Positions 47,779 through 60,800 of a stretch of 64,000 nt of DNA are shown here, in pieces; position 1 is the first letter of the stretch, and each line of letters begins with the position of its first letter. Under the pieces are notes generated by a model, which made no database searches, was not told the DNA's origin, and saw only the letters and a list, made by a program, of their open reading frames with translations. Made by a program: the position numbers and the translations under genes. This DNA comes from Vitis vinifera (Eukaryota; Streptophyta; Magnoliopsida; Vitales; Vitaceae), in NCBI RefSeq assembly GCF_030704535.1, contig NC_081822.1, positions 816,001-880,000 of the forward strand. Reading direction: 5' to 3'.

Positions 47779-50611
47779 ATGGGTAACTGCTGTGGAGCTC
47801 AAGCGAACGTAAACCCAGCGTCCAGAAAACCTCCCAGTCCAGGTAATTCAACCTTCTTCTTCTTGGGTCCTTCAATTTTCTGCGGATTTTCCGAGAAAAC
47901 CAAGGTGGGAGAAGAAGAAGTTTTTGTTCTGATTTGAAAAACGTCGACTTAATTCCTCATCTTACTTTCCCTTCCTTTTACTGCAATTTTTGAAATGGGT
48001 TGATCGAAGAAACCGTCTTTTATGGGTCTTTTAGCTTTTGATGATGACTTTTACACATAACTTTTATCAGCAGAGCTGTCGAAGAATAACATCAAACAAG
48101 ATAAATCGATCAAAGAAAGAAGCGGTAGTGGCAGTGGAAATGGCAGCTCCAATGGTGGCGAAAAAACCGAGATAGCTGAAACGGGGACAATCATAACGCC
48201 CAATTTGAAGATGTTCACTTTCGCAGAGCTGAAGAGCGCCACCAGAAACTTCAGACCACACACGATGTTGGGTGAAGGAGGTTTTGGCAGGGTTTTTAAG
48301 GGATGGGTCGATGAAAAGACTTACGCCCCGACCAAGGTCAGCGTCGGCATACCAGTTGCAGTGAAGAAATCCAATCCAGAGAGCGAACAAGGGCTCAAAG
48401 AATGGCAGGTGAGTTGAACCAGTCATAGATAAAAATAAAAAAAAATTATTATAAATTACGACAAAAATTTTCTCTACATATATTCATATATTTGGTGTGT
48501 GTTTTTAGTGTCTATTTTTAAAATTAAAAAAAAAATTGAAATTTCAAACACTTTAAAAGTGAATGGAGTACATAAAATCCTAATTATTTGAATATTTTGA
48601 ATTAAATATATAAAATCTAGATTTTACAAATTTATTTTACATTTTTCATTATTTTTCCAATAAAATATATCCATCAAAAGACACTTTTTCCCCCTATGTT
48701 TTTTTTTTTTTTAGAAAAAAAAAACTTATTCTCAAATGTGACATAAATCCTTAATTTTTTTTGGTGAATTGATTAAAAGACCAGAGTGACAGCCCTATAT
48801 ACTTTTTAAAAATTATGTTCACATGGTCAAATGAGAAATGATGAAGAGATAATTCAAATAAACTTTTTCCACCTTGATTTCAAGTTTGACTTGGCTTTGT
48901 AGATAAATTCGATCTGAAAGTCTTGAACGTTTCCTCTTGTATTCCAATATTTTAATTATTTTCCAGGAAAATCGCTTTCCCGCATAAGCACTTATAACCT
49001 ATTGTTAGACAAAATTTAAAACATCATTTAAAATAATAATTTAATTAAAAATACCCTTTGAAGTTAGATATTAATAAAATTATAAACACTTTCTAATAAT
49101 TAAAAATTTTCACACTAATCACTTTTTTATCCTTGTATTCTATATTTAAAATATTTTTATTTTTATTTTATATTCCAACGTCATTTTATTTTCCAATGAA
49201 ATATTTCTTATAAAAATGCCATTATATTGAAATCTCTGTAAATTAAAAACATTTTTATCAAAATTACTTCCCCATGGCATTTGGATTGAATTTGATCATA
49301 CAAATTTTTGGGTGCAGTCTGAGGTGAAATTCTTGGGAAAATTCACTCACCCCAACCTTGTGAAGCTTCTGGGTTACTGTTGCGAGGATCAGCAATTCCT
49401 CCTTGTTTATGAGTACATGCACAAGGGAAGTTTAGAGAATCATCTTTTCAAACGTAAGAAGCCTTTATTTTCCTGAATGGGAACAATTAATATAGGAAGT
49501 GTTTGGCAACTGTTTTAATGGGAACAATTGATAATGCGTTGTAATGCGGATATTGCAGTTGGAGGAGCAGAGTCACTTACATGGGAAATTCGCCTTAAAA
49601 TAGCAATAGGAGCAGCTCGAGGTCTAGCCTTTTTACACACTTCTGAGAAGACAGTCATCTACAGAGACTTCAAGTCCTCTAATATTTTGTTGGATGGGGT
49701 AATTAAATAATTCAATTTATTCAGTATTGTGATACATTGTGTGCGTTACTATTATTATTTTTTTTCTAAATTTGAAGGGGTTTTTTAATTATTTTTTTTA
49801 TAGGATTACAATGCCAAACTTTCAGATTTTGGGTTGGCAAAATTAGGCCCATCGGATGGTGATTCACACGTGACAACTCAAATTGTTGGCACCTATGGCT
49901 ATGCAGCACCAGAATATATTGCCACAGGTAAATATCATATCCTTCATACTATATTAAACTCGAAAAACTTAAAATTATTACAATTGTAACCTAGAAATAG
50001 CTCACTTACATTGTCGTACGTTGTTACCTAATAATTTAAGTTTTTAAGTCAAATTATTAGCTTAATATTGTATTAAAATCTTATTTTAAATAGGATAATC
50101 AGGTTAAGGCCTATTAGGAAGTGATAGTTTAACATTACTGTTTGTTTGGATAGGTCATCTGTACGTGAAAAGCGACGTATATGGTTTTGGAGTAGTTCTA
50201 TTGGAAATGCTGACAGGCAAACAGACCCTTGACATAAACCGACCACCGGGGCAACTGAATTTGGTGGAATGGACTAAGCCATTGCTCCCTAACAAGAGAA
50301 AGCTAAAGAAAATCATGGACCCACGGCTAAGGGACCAATACCCATTAAAAGCAGCAACCCAAGTAGCCGAGCTTATACTCAAATGCCTAGAATCTGATCC
50401 CAAAAATAGGCCATCCATGGAAGAGGTATTAGAAACCTTGAAACGCATCAATGAAATCAAGGAAAAACCAAATAGCAAAGAAGCTAAAGCCGCCACGACT
50501 CAACCTCAGCCTCACCATCATCGGTCTCCGCATCGCCCAAAACATGGCGGCACTGGCGCCGGCATCGGAGCTCGTACTCCTCCACATGGGCGTACGGGTA
50601 GGAGAGGTTGA
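47779..50611 (+). CDS. RLCK VII kinase, PBL31-like (copy B), six exons
   Basis: Exons: 47779-47842, 48074-48408, 49318-49453, 49559-49698, 49804-49927 and 50154-50611, totalling 1257 bp (418 residues), GT-AG throughout. It is the tandem copy of the preceding kinase with the same MGNCCG acylation site, GEGGFGRV loop, VAVKK lysine, [13 protein letters not shown] and DFGLAK. Differences: exon 4 starts with one extra Gly codon; the activation segment reads [15 protein letters not shown], where the near-invariant Arg (CGA in copy A) is Gln (CAA) at residue 251; and the tail stops earlier, after GRTGRRG. Introns 2 and 3 are shorter. The frame is open throughout, so it is annotated as a gene, but the altered loop residue, the altered TATA position and the inserted promoter DNA suggest it may be expressed or act differently from copy A. 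Confidence 0.88.
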
Positions 50612-50769
50612 CACCAAAGCCAAAGGTAGGCTGAGTGGAAAGTCTTATAATATGATCAACTTTTGTTGATGTAAAGGCCCAATATCAGGCCCAATATATT
50701 TTATTTTGTTGGCGCTTGGTACATGAAACTCTTCTCCTTGTTGGAAAATAAAAGAAATTCCAAGTTTTT

Positions 50770-53620
50770 AGCTTTTAGTGATAGTGGAGACGTAATTTCC
50801 ATTTACGTTAACTAAAAAACATAAATAAAAAAATAAAATAAAATAGAAAATAAAATATTTGACTTTATCTTATTTGAACAAGACCCCTCTCCGCGGTGGC
50901 ATATTCATGGATTCGAGTTCAAGTCTCCTCACCCGCCATTTAAGTGGTTAAGATAGACTAACATACTCTATTACTTGAGTATGCCTCACTTATAATTAAT
51001 ATAAAATATTCATATTATCGTGAAAATTAAACTATTCAAATATAGAAATGAAGGAAAAAAATAATGAAATATTCATTTTGACTTTTTTATTTATGTGTGC
51101 CAACCTATGTATATAATTTTTACTAAGAAATACAAAAAAATAGAGATGGCATAAGTGATAAGGTAAGAAAGATAATAGATTATCTATTTTATGTCTTCTT
51201 TTTTTTGTATTTGCTTTATTTTTTAAGAAATAAAAATATGATTGAATTAGTTTTATTAAACGAGCTAGGCCTTGAGGTTATTTTGCTTTTATATTTCAAT
51301 CTTGTTGATAAACCTCATTTCTTTTGTTTATTTTCCTTCTTTTTAATCAAAGTTATTGTTACATAATTATTATGATCAAAATAAATTTGTATTTTCAAAT
51401 TTTATTTTATTTTTTATATAACTAATAGTTTACTCATTCACTCAATTGCTAACAAATAGATGAATAGTAACAATAACATCATAATATCACTCAATTGCTA
51501 GCATCATAATAGCATAGTTACATATATTGTTTTAAAAATTGGCAATTGTAATTAATATAACTCAATCACTCAATTGTAATTTTCTCTTTCTTAAACTTTA
51601 CGTGAACCAAATATAAAATTCTTGAGCTCAAAAATTAAGTTATGTATTACTAGAAGCCAATCCAAACAAGGCCTTAGATTATCATAGGTTCAAAGTTCAA
51701 ACAACATAATTTCATAACCTAAAACTAACTCTCAGTATTTGAAATTTAAAAACTTAAAATGATTTAATAACTTAATTTAAGATATTAAGCATTAAATATA
51801 TTTGATAAAATAGCTTACTAAATTTGGTGTTTTTTTTTTTTTAACTTTTTAGCTAAAGCAATTTGCTTTTAAATTTTAGTTATTTATTTTTCTATTTTTT
51901 CATAATTTATTATAATTTTTTTACTAAATAAAAAAACTAAAATATTTGAATTTTCATAAATTAAAAAAGTAAAATATTGGTTTTTCTCTATTTTTTTTAA
52001 TACTTGATAAAAAAATTTATAAAAACAAACTAACTAATACTTAATACTATTAAACACTAATTAATTTTAAGTTTTATTTAGAATCGAGTTAAAAACAAAA
52101 AAAAAAAACAAGCAACATAGTGTTATCAAACACCCACTTAGAGTGGGACTGAATGGAAGCCCATTCAACTCCAATTTGTTAATAGTATTTAGTGATAGTG
52201 GAGATGTAATTTCCACTCATGTTAACTAAAAAACATAAAAAAAAAAAAAAAGAAAGAAAGAAAGAAAGTAAAATAAAAAAATAAAATATTTGACTTTATC
52301 TTATTCAGACAAGATGCCTGGCATATTCATAGATTCGAGTTCAAGTCTCCCCACTCGCCATTTAAGTTGTTAAAATAGACTAACATATTATATTACTTGA
52401 GTATGCCTCATTTATAGTTAATATAAAATATTCACATTCTCGTGAGAATTAAGTTATTCAAATATAGAAACGAAGGAAAAAAAATAATGAGATGGTCATT
52501 TTGACTTTTTATTTATGCATGCCAACTTATGTATATAATTTTTGCTAAGAAATACAAAGAAATAGAGATGGTATAAGTGATAAGGTAAGAAAGATAGGAG
52601 ATTATCTATTTTATGTCTTTTTTTTTTGTATTTGCTTTATTTTTTAAGAAATAAAAAGATGGTTGAATCGGTTTTATTAAACAAGTTAGGCCTTGAGCTT
52701 ATTTTGCTTTTATTATTCAATCTTGTTGATAAACCTCGTCTCTTTTGTTTCTTTTCCTTCTTTTAATCAAAGTTGTTGTTGTATAATTATTGTGATCAAA
52801 ATAAATTTAAATTTTAAATTTTATTTTATTTTTATATAAAATTTTACTTATATTTTTTATATAACTAATAGTTTTCTCATTCACTCAATTGCTACAAATA
52901 GATGAATAGTAACAATAACATCATAATATCACTCAATTGCTAGCATCGTAATAGCATAGTTACATATATTGTTTTAAATTGGCAATTGTAATTAATATAA
53001 CTCAATCACTCAATTGTAATTTCTATTTCTTAAACTTTATGTGAACCAAATATAAAATTATTGAGCTAAAAAATAAAGTTTTGTATTACTAGAAGTCAAT
53101 CCAAACAAGGCCTTAGATTGTCATAGGTTCAAAGTTCAAACAATATAATTTCATAGTCTAAAAATAACTCTCATTCTTTAAAAATCAAAGACTTAAAGTG
53201 ATTTAATAACTTAATTTAAGATATTAAGTAGATTAAATATATTTAATAAAATAAACTTAATAAGTTAAGGGTATTTGTTTTTTTAACTTTTTAGTGAAAG
53301 CAATTTGCTTTTAAATTTAAGTTGTTTATTTTTCTATTTTTTTATAATTTATTATAAATTTTTTACTAAATAAAAAAAACTAAAATATTTGACATTTCAT
53401 AAATTTAAAAAGTAAAATATTGGTTTTTATTTATATTTTTAATACTTAATAAAAATAAAATATTATAAAAACAAACAAATTAATACTTAATACTATTAAA
53501 TACTATTTAATTTTAAGTTTTATTTAGAATCAAGTTAAAAAAAAACAAGCAACGTAGTGTTATCAAACACCCACTTAGAGTAGGACTGACTGGAAGCCCA
53601 TTCAACTCCAATTTAGGAAG
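50770..53620 (+). repeat. Internal 1.4-kb tandem duplication behind kinase B
   Basis: About 50770-52186 is repeated at about 52187-53620. Both start near TTAGTGATAGTGGAGA.GTAATTTCCA, pass through GATTCGAGTTCAAGTCTCC, GCCTTGAGGTTATTTTGCTT-like and CTCAATCACTCAATTGTAAT, and end with TAGTGTTATCAAACACCCAC, GGAAGCCCATTCAACTCCAA. Unit A has a single copy (44388-45690). Confidence 0.88.
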
Positions 53621-54276
53621 GCCTTGGTTAGGATAAGCCCACACAATCATTGGACCCTGGTGGCCTGGCCCATTTAAATATATTATCATCCGAATTGCTC
53701 ATATTATTGGCCCACCTGGATCTATATAAAGTTATAAACTATTCTAATAAGCTTGCATGCTAATAATAATTAACACGTACAACATGCAAGCCATAGATTC
53801 ACTGTAAACCAACTGACCTATTTTCCAAATAAATAAATAAAAACATTAAAAATAATAATAATAATTAAATATACAATCCACTTTAAGGCCCAAATTAAAT
53901 TTAAATAGAAAAATGAAAAAAAAATCCAAAAGAAATAAAAAATAAGTAATTAAAATGTAGCAATCGAGTTTAGAAACATGATTCCATATGATGCACGCTG
54001 ACCTGCCCTTTTCCTAGAGTGCTCCTTTATATGATAGATATAGTTTTAAAAAGTTTAAAAGTCTGCATATATTTGATGGTGGGTGGACCCTCCGGTGATC
54101 ATGCTCTTGGATCCCGATGGACAACGCCACCCGATGCGTTTTTATAGGCTAATCATGATGCGATGATGGTGAATTATTACCTTTCATGGTATTTAGAATT
54201 GGAAGCTCTTCTTAAGTTGGGACTTTACCTTTGTTTTTTTCTTTGGGTTAAGTTGATTGTGTAGGGGTTAATTTTA

Positions 54277-54819
54277 GGGAGAATTATCTTTTGGGGTAGA
54301 TGGACCCCCAAATTAACAAAAGGTTCATATAACTCTTCAAATTGAGTTGAAGGATATGAAATAGTAACGGACAAATATACCCTTTAAGAACACATATAAA
54401 ATATTTTATAAAATTAAGTTAAATAATTTTTTTTTTCAAAAATACTAAATTAAATAAAAGTAGTTTTCAAAAATATTAAATTAAATAATTTTTTTTTTCA
54501 AAAATATTAAATTAAATTAAATTATTTAAAAAAATATTAAATTAAATATTTTTTTAAATATTGAATTAAATAAAATTATTTTTAAAAAATATTAAATTAA
54601 ATAAAATTATTTTAAAAAATATTAAATTACATAAAAGTATTTTTTTAAAATATTAAATTAAATAAAAGTATTTTTAAAAAATATTAATTTTTTTTCTCAA
54701 AATCAACAAAGGGCATTTTTGGAAATACTGAATTCATTGGGTCTTGGGCTCAATTTGAAGAGTTACATGGACCTTTTGTTAATTTGGGGGTCCATCTACC
54801 CCCAAAACATAATTCTTCC
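54277..54819. mobile_element. Mutator-like MITE with long terminal inverted repeats
   Basis: A 543-bp element with about 80-bp inverted ends: the left begins GGGAGAATTATCTTTTGGGG followed by TAGATGGACCCCCAAATTAA and CAAAAGGTTCAT; the right end on the minus strand reads GGAAGAATTATGTTTTGGGG followed by GTAGATGGACCCCCAAATTA and CAAAAGGTCCAT. A perfect 9-bp direct repeat TTAATTTTA flanks it (54268-54276 and 54820-54828), the target-site length of Mutator-like elements. The centre is a run of about ten AAATATTAAATTAAATAAAA-like units. No transposase. Confidence 0.85.
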
Positions 54820-54828
54820 TTAATTTTA

Positions 54829-57800
54829 TTAGAGGTTTGGGGTGCAAGCGAGTGTAAAATAATCTTTTAATTGATGCTCCAAATTATTTAAACTGATTTT
54901 TAAAAGCATATGGCTTGAGAGTAATTTTAGAAAAATATTTTTAATTTTTTTAATACTTGAAAAATAAATGACAATCACTTTTAAATAGACTTTAAGTCCG
55001 TTTTATAATAATTTAAAAAAAACACTTATAATATTTTTAATATTTGAAAAGTTTTACCAAGTGTTCAAAATATTATAAAATTGCTATTAGATATATTATT
55101 TTTAATATTTAAAATATTTCATAAAAATTTTATAAAATCATTAAATTTTTAAATGTTAAAGATGTTATAAACGTTTTTAAAAATCAATTTCAAGTACACT
55201 TTTCAAAATCAATCTCAATTACGTGTCGTGTGCTTTTGAACATAGTGGGTTTTTGGGCTACTAATTTAAAATTTAAAAAACACGAAAACAAAGAGAAAGA
55301 AGAATGGTTGATTGTCGTATGTTAACCATATTTCGTCAATGGTTGTTGGGAGGTAGTTGGGCGTTCAAATTGTCAGTATGGTTAGATTTTTGTTTTTCTC
55401 GAGAAAATTACGTGGAAATTATAAATTTATGATATGTATAATTTAATGATGTTAATATTTGTTCCTCGATTGAAAAAATATTTTTAATTTCACTTTATTA
55501 ACAGAGAATTAGAGGAAGAGTATGGCTAATAAAAACCTTTGGATTTATGGGAAGATTTTTTTTTTATAATAGTTTCATGTTATTCAAAATAAAAAATATA
55601 CGAAATATTTGATAATAAAAATTTATTTTTTATTTTTTATTTTTAAAAATAAAAATAGAGTATTTTTAAATAACACATTTTAATTATTTTTAATTATTTT
55701 CAAATGATAGTTGTAAAAAATAATTATATAAACATATAAAATATTTAAAAATAAAAATATTATATATAAAATATATTTAAAATATTAAAAACAGTTTAAA
55801 AGTATTTTAAATTTTCAAACAAGTTTTTATTTTATAAAAATTAGAAAATAATTTTAAAATTTATTTTTGAAACCGTCACCAAACAATTCCTTCAATTCCA
55901 TTTTTTTAAAAACATGTTTTTTTTTTTTTTTTTTTTTGCTTTGAAATCAAAAAACAGTTTTTTAATTTACAAAACACGTTAACGGAAATTTACAAATTGT
56001 TCTAAAAATAAATTTCAAACGTTGGAACGATTTTCTATGCAATGCTTAAAACATAAGAGAACAAGAAAATGTTTCAAAACAAACTCTTATATTTTTGTTT
56101 TTATATTTTTAAAAACAAAAATATAAAAAAATACCTTCCAGAAACACTGACCAACTTTGTTTCAAAAGGCATTCGAACTTTACATTTTTTTTTTCCCGAT
56201 AATATTTTTATTATCTCAACAAGGATGTAACATCATCTAATCTTTTTTCTTTCTTTTTTTGGTCTGGCACATGATCCCACTTCTCGAATCTCACTCGAAC
56301 TGCAGTAATGCAGTCTGCGATCGTCATGGACCATCCCCACTCGTCTTACAAAAAAACTGAAACGTGATGGAAAGTTGTAATGTCTCTGGTCTACCTCGCA
56401 AAAGCACTTAAATGACTGCAACATATAAAAAGAGTGGTCGATCGTTTCCGATGGAGTAAAGCAGATGAGTCTCTGACAGAAATAAATGATGTGATGCCTG
56501 CTTTTCGGGGTCAAACGTAGAAGCCCCTCCCCATAAATAGCTTCATCTGTTTTTTTTTCGATTGAAGTGACAATAGTCTCTCCTGAAGTCGTTTTTATTC
56601 AATGTCTTGGACCAGATGGGAAAAGTATTAGTTGATCAAATTTAAATTAGATTTTTGTGTGGTCGAGTATCAATTTACATGTGGCATATCCGCATATGAG
56701 AGTGGTACGATCCATTTCCAATGGAATTGGGGATTAAGCAAAATAGAAAATAAACTGAAAAATAAGATTATGTTTGGTTATTCAAAAGTACGAGAAAAAT
56801 TAAATAATATATATGTATAAGTTAATATTTATTTATTTTTCAAGAATGATTGTCCAAAGGTTACCCGTGACGACATGTGGATATCGAACACCAATGATGG
56901 AATCTGCAGTCAAAGTAACACTTTAAAAAAAAAAAAAAAATTTAATCTTAACTTGTATTGAAAATATTTGTGAAAATAATGTGTTGGTATAATTTTGTTA
57001 TTTTTCTATTTTAAAAACATAATTAGTAATTGTGATTTTAATTTTAAAATTAAAGATATCGTTACCAATTATTAACTGTGGTTTTAAAACATAATAAATA
57101 TAAAATAATATAATATAAATATTATATCGATGAATATTTTAAAAAACAAGCTAACTGTGAAATTTTATTTTAATGATTATTTTTCTATCTAATTCCCAAC
57201 TATAACATTAATTGTTTTTAATCGAATCCCCTCAAGGTCATTGAATGATTTACTTGGTCATTAATTTTAGGACCCCAAATTAGTTGAGATCTACTTAAGT
57301 TGGTTCGAACACCCACCTGCTTATGATAAGGAGGTTTATTGAATAAGAGAATATTGTGAAATTAGTTACTAGTTGACTTAAAGAAATAGGTCTATCAAAA
57401 TTAATTGGATAATATGATGGAGGGATAGCGATGTATTTAATTATTAAAAAGAACAATCCTTTTTCCTATAGTAAAAAATGATAAAAATGTTATATCAAAT
57501 TAAGAGTTCCTTTAAAAATATTTTTTATAGACAATTTTAAATTTAGAAACGTTTTTTTTTTCTTAAATAGATGTTTAACAAAATTTTAAAAATAATTTTA
57601 GAATTTTGAAAAAAAAGCTTATAATAATAAAAAATATAGTCATAATATATTTTTTAAATATTTAATAAATCATTCCCTTAAAAATATTAAAAAAATATTT
57701 TTATTTAAAATATTATCTAACACACCCTAAATTTGTTTGAGAAAAAATTTAGTTGATTTAAACAATAGATGGGAGGGAGATTGATTAATTTAGATTTTAA

Positions 57801-60800
57801 ATTTAATTTAATTAAAAAATTTAAAGTATATTTAAATATTTTTTAAAAGATGTCATATAAAAATTGAATATTTAATGAAAAAAAAAAAACGAGGATGCGC
57901 AGAAAACCTCGTGAAAATATTGCAATTGCCCCCGTTGAGTGAAAAGAAAAAAGTAAGTTGAACATGCACTCTCACGGTCTCATCTGATTACATCACACCC
58001 AACCAACAGGTCCAACACACAAGCTGAAAATTAAATAATAATACGTACGAAGAAAATCCATCTGGCAGGGTACTTCACTTTTGACTTTGTGTGGGAAAAG
58101 CAAAGAGCATGTGAAACGAGACCAGGCCATCGTCACTGGAGCAGCATGAGAGAGAATCTACTTTTAGCGTCCTACCATTTTAGGCTTTTAGCCACTTCTA
58201 TGGCGAGGGGGCAAAGGGAGAAAGGGAGTAGCGTGTGTGTTTTGTATGATCGAGGCGTGGTGCCGATAGTTATGATCACGTCAGATGTACTGCAATCATG
58301 ACGCTCTATGCCATTTTTTACACGTATTTATATATTTATATATATAAAGTTGGAATTTGGGACTCACTGGGCTGGGCTGCGCGGATGGGCCCACCGTCTA
58401 GAATCTCTCCAATGACTCTTCCGGGCCCACCCGTCGCACTCACCATCATTCTTCCCACTCCCCTCCCTCTTCTCTTGTTTTTATTTTCACGTCTTTTGAT
58501 CCTATTCCATGTGTTTTTACTTAAATGCCCTTAATCCCCTGACTTTTCTTTATTCTCACGGTCCGTAATTATAACAAAACATCTTATTTCAAAACTTATC
58601 CATAAATGCGAGTAAGCTGTGAACAATAAGTTCAAAAAACTTTTTTTTCTTATTTGAATCCTCGTACAAAATCATACCCTAAAAAGAATTAATAATTTTT
58701 TTTGAGAACTTTTTCTAAAATTTTTTTTTGATAATAAATTTACAATATTATAAAAAACCATTTAAAATATGAAATAATTAATATATACATAAAAGATTGA
58801 ATGAAAAATAGGCTAAAAAATGCCTTTTAATTCAAGTTTACAAGGAGAAATTTGTTTATGACAGTAGTTTAAAAATATTTTAAAGTATTGTTATTAAATT
58901 ATGTTTTTTGAAAATACTGTCATAAACTGAAATTTTTTTTAATGATTCTATTTTTGTATAAATGATTGAATTTCAGAGATAAATTATCAAAATGTGTGAT
59001 GGAATACATTTGAATATGTTTGGTAAGGCATTATTTGGGTCTTATCCAAGGTGGTCAACGATCAAGTAAGGAATAAGAATTGAAAGTCATTGCCCAACAA
59101 TAATGTTGAATCATCACATGGTCCATCACTCTTCTGCTTTTAGTGCTCTGATTGTCTTACATGAAACTCCATTATGCCATAAATGAAAGCATTAGAGTGG
59201 AGTGAGACTCGATTATGCACTTTGTGAGTCAACCATCCCTTATACCATTGCAAAATATCAAAGACCCTGTTATTTTTGTCTCTTGAACTTCAATTTTCCC
59301 ATAATCACGCATGGTGAAAAATAAAATAAAATAAAATAACTTATATGAAAATATGTCTTGAAGGATATTTATATGAAAAATAAATTATTTTTATATATTA
59401 TTTTAAATCTATTTAACTTATTTTTTATTTTAAAAATACATAAAATTTAAATTATATTTTATTTTATTTTGTTTTTTTATCATAAAATCAAATATTTTTT
59501 TTTCTTTAACACTTTTTAAAACCAAACATAAGCCAAGTATTCGTATTAAATTTGCTTTGTCAGATTCTTTAAAAAAATGTATAAAATAAGAATAAGTCTA
59601 AAAATGTAATTAATAATATGGATAATGCTTGAAAGACAGAGAACTGGATGATGAAGATGCTAAATTAATTACTAATATATTGAATTTTAAAATTTAATGA
59701 TTAGTATCAAAACTGGGATGGTATTTCCTCATATGATAGAATTTGTATTCGAAATTTGTTTCAAATTATACAAATTAAATTATTTATAGTAGAAAAATTC
59801 AAGAACAATTAATTGGTGTCACATAAGTCAAACATATAAATCAATTAATTTGTTCCTTAAAAAAAAAAAAAAAAGGAGGCCATTAAGTCTGTGGTGTCAC
59901 ATGAAGTCAAACATATCAAACCATAATGATATACGAAATTAAATACATTTAGTTGGTTTTATTGGTAAGTTTCTTAAATGCCAGAAGAGTACTGTGGGTC
60001 GTTCATCCACCGTTTTATTAATGGTGAGAATAGAAATCAGAAATGTTGTTGGTAGGTGTGAATCTAATTGCATTAATAACAGTCTCTTGGCTATAATCAT
60101 GAAAAAATGAAATGACTTGGGTGAGAGAAGTGTAGTGGACAGAGCAACCGAAGTTGGGCCAATGGCACATGGCTGGTTATTAAAATTTTCTCCACCATAA
60201 AGACATGCGCCACTGAATGAGAACCGCATTGCATGCTGTACCAGCTGTTGTGATGCATGCATATCCTAATCAACGCTTGTACAGGATCTCGCTTTTGGTT
60301 TTGGGTGGGTAAGCTCAGCGCGTCACGCCACTCGTTGTCCCAAAATTTTTGCATTTCTACCTACTGCGCGGCTCCTTTAAAACATATTTTTATAAATATA
60401 ATTTAAATTTTATGATAATTTATAAAAATATAATAAAAATTTATCTCTTCTATATATAATTTTAATATAGTTAGATAGTATTAAATATTCGAGTTAATAC
60501 ATTTTACCCTGCAATTTTTATTTCTTGCGTTTTAAACTTTGTCCTCCTCACGATCAAAACCCAACCCTTAAACTTATTAAATATAAATACTTTGATTCGA
60601 ATTATAAACCTCACCTAAAATTATAAAACATATTATTTTTTTTTCCATTTATTTATCACACTGGTATGAAATTAGGTAAAACATGATTTGAATTAAGGGA
60701 GTAGTTGGTACATAAAAATTGGAAATGAAAATAAATAATAAATTTTTTTTTTTTTTTGTGAATATAGATGAATTTGGTGATTCGATTTCTAATGTTTGGA

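Larger units (their letters stand above)
39860..54235 (+). repeat. Tandem segmental duplication carrying two kinase genes
   Basis: Unit A is about 39860-46310 and unit B about 46310-54235. Upstream parts match (AAATTCAAAGGGGTAAAATA at 40141 against AAATTCATATGAGTAAAATA at 46470), as do promoters, all exons, most introns, and the downstream tails, which end with CATGATGCGATGATGGTGAA, CTTTCATGGTATTTAGAAT and GACTTTAC. Unit B is longer because it holds an extra ~640 bp in the promoter region and an internal 1.4-kb duplication downstream of the gene. Confidence 0.9.

Noticed and set aside
59939-60354. Minus-strand frames of 85-107 codons near 60 kb
   Set aside because: Two overlapping frames with no recognisable motif and no splice-linked partner; kept only as part of a balanced island.
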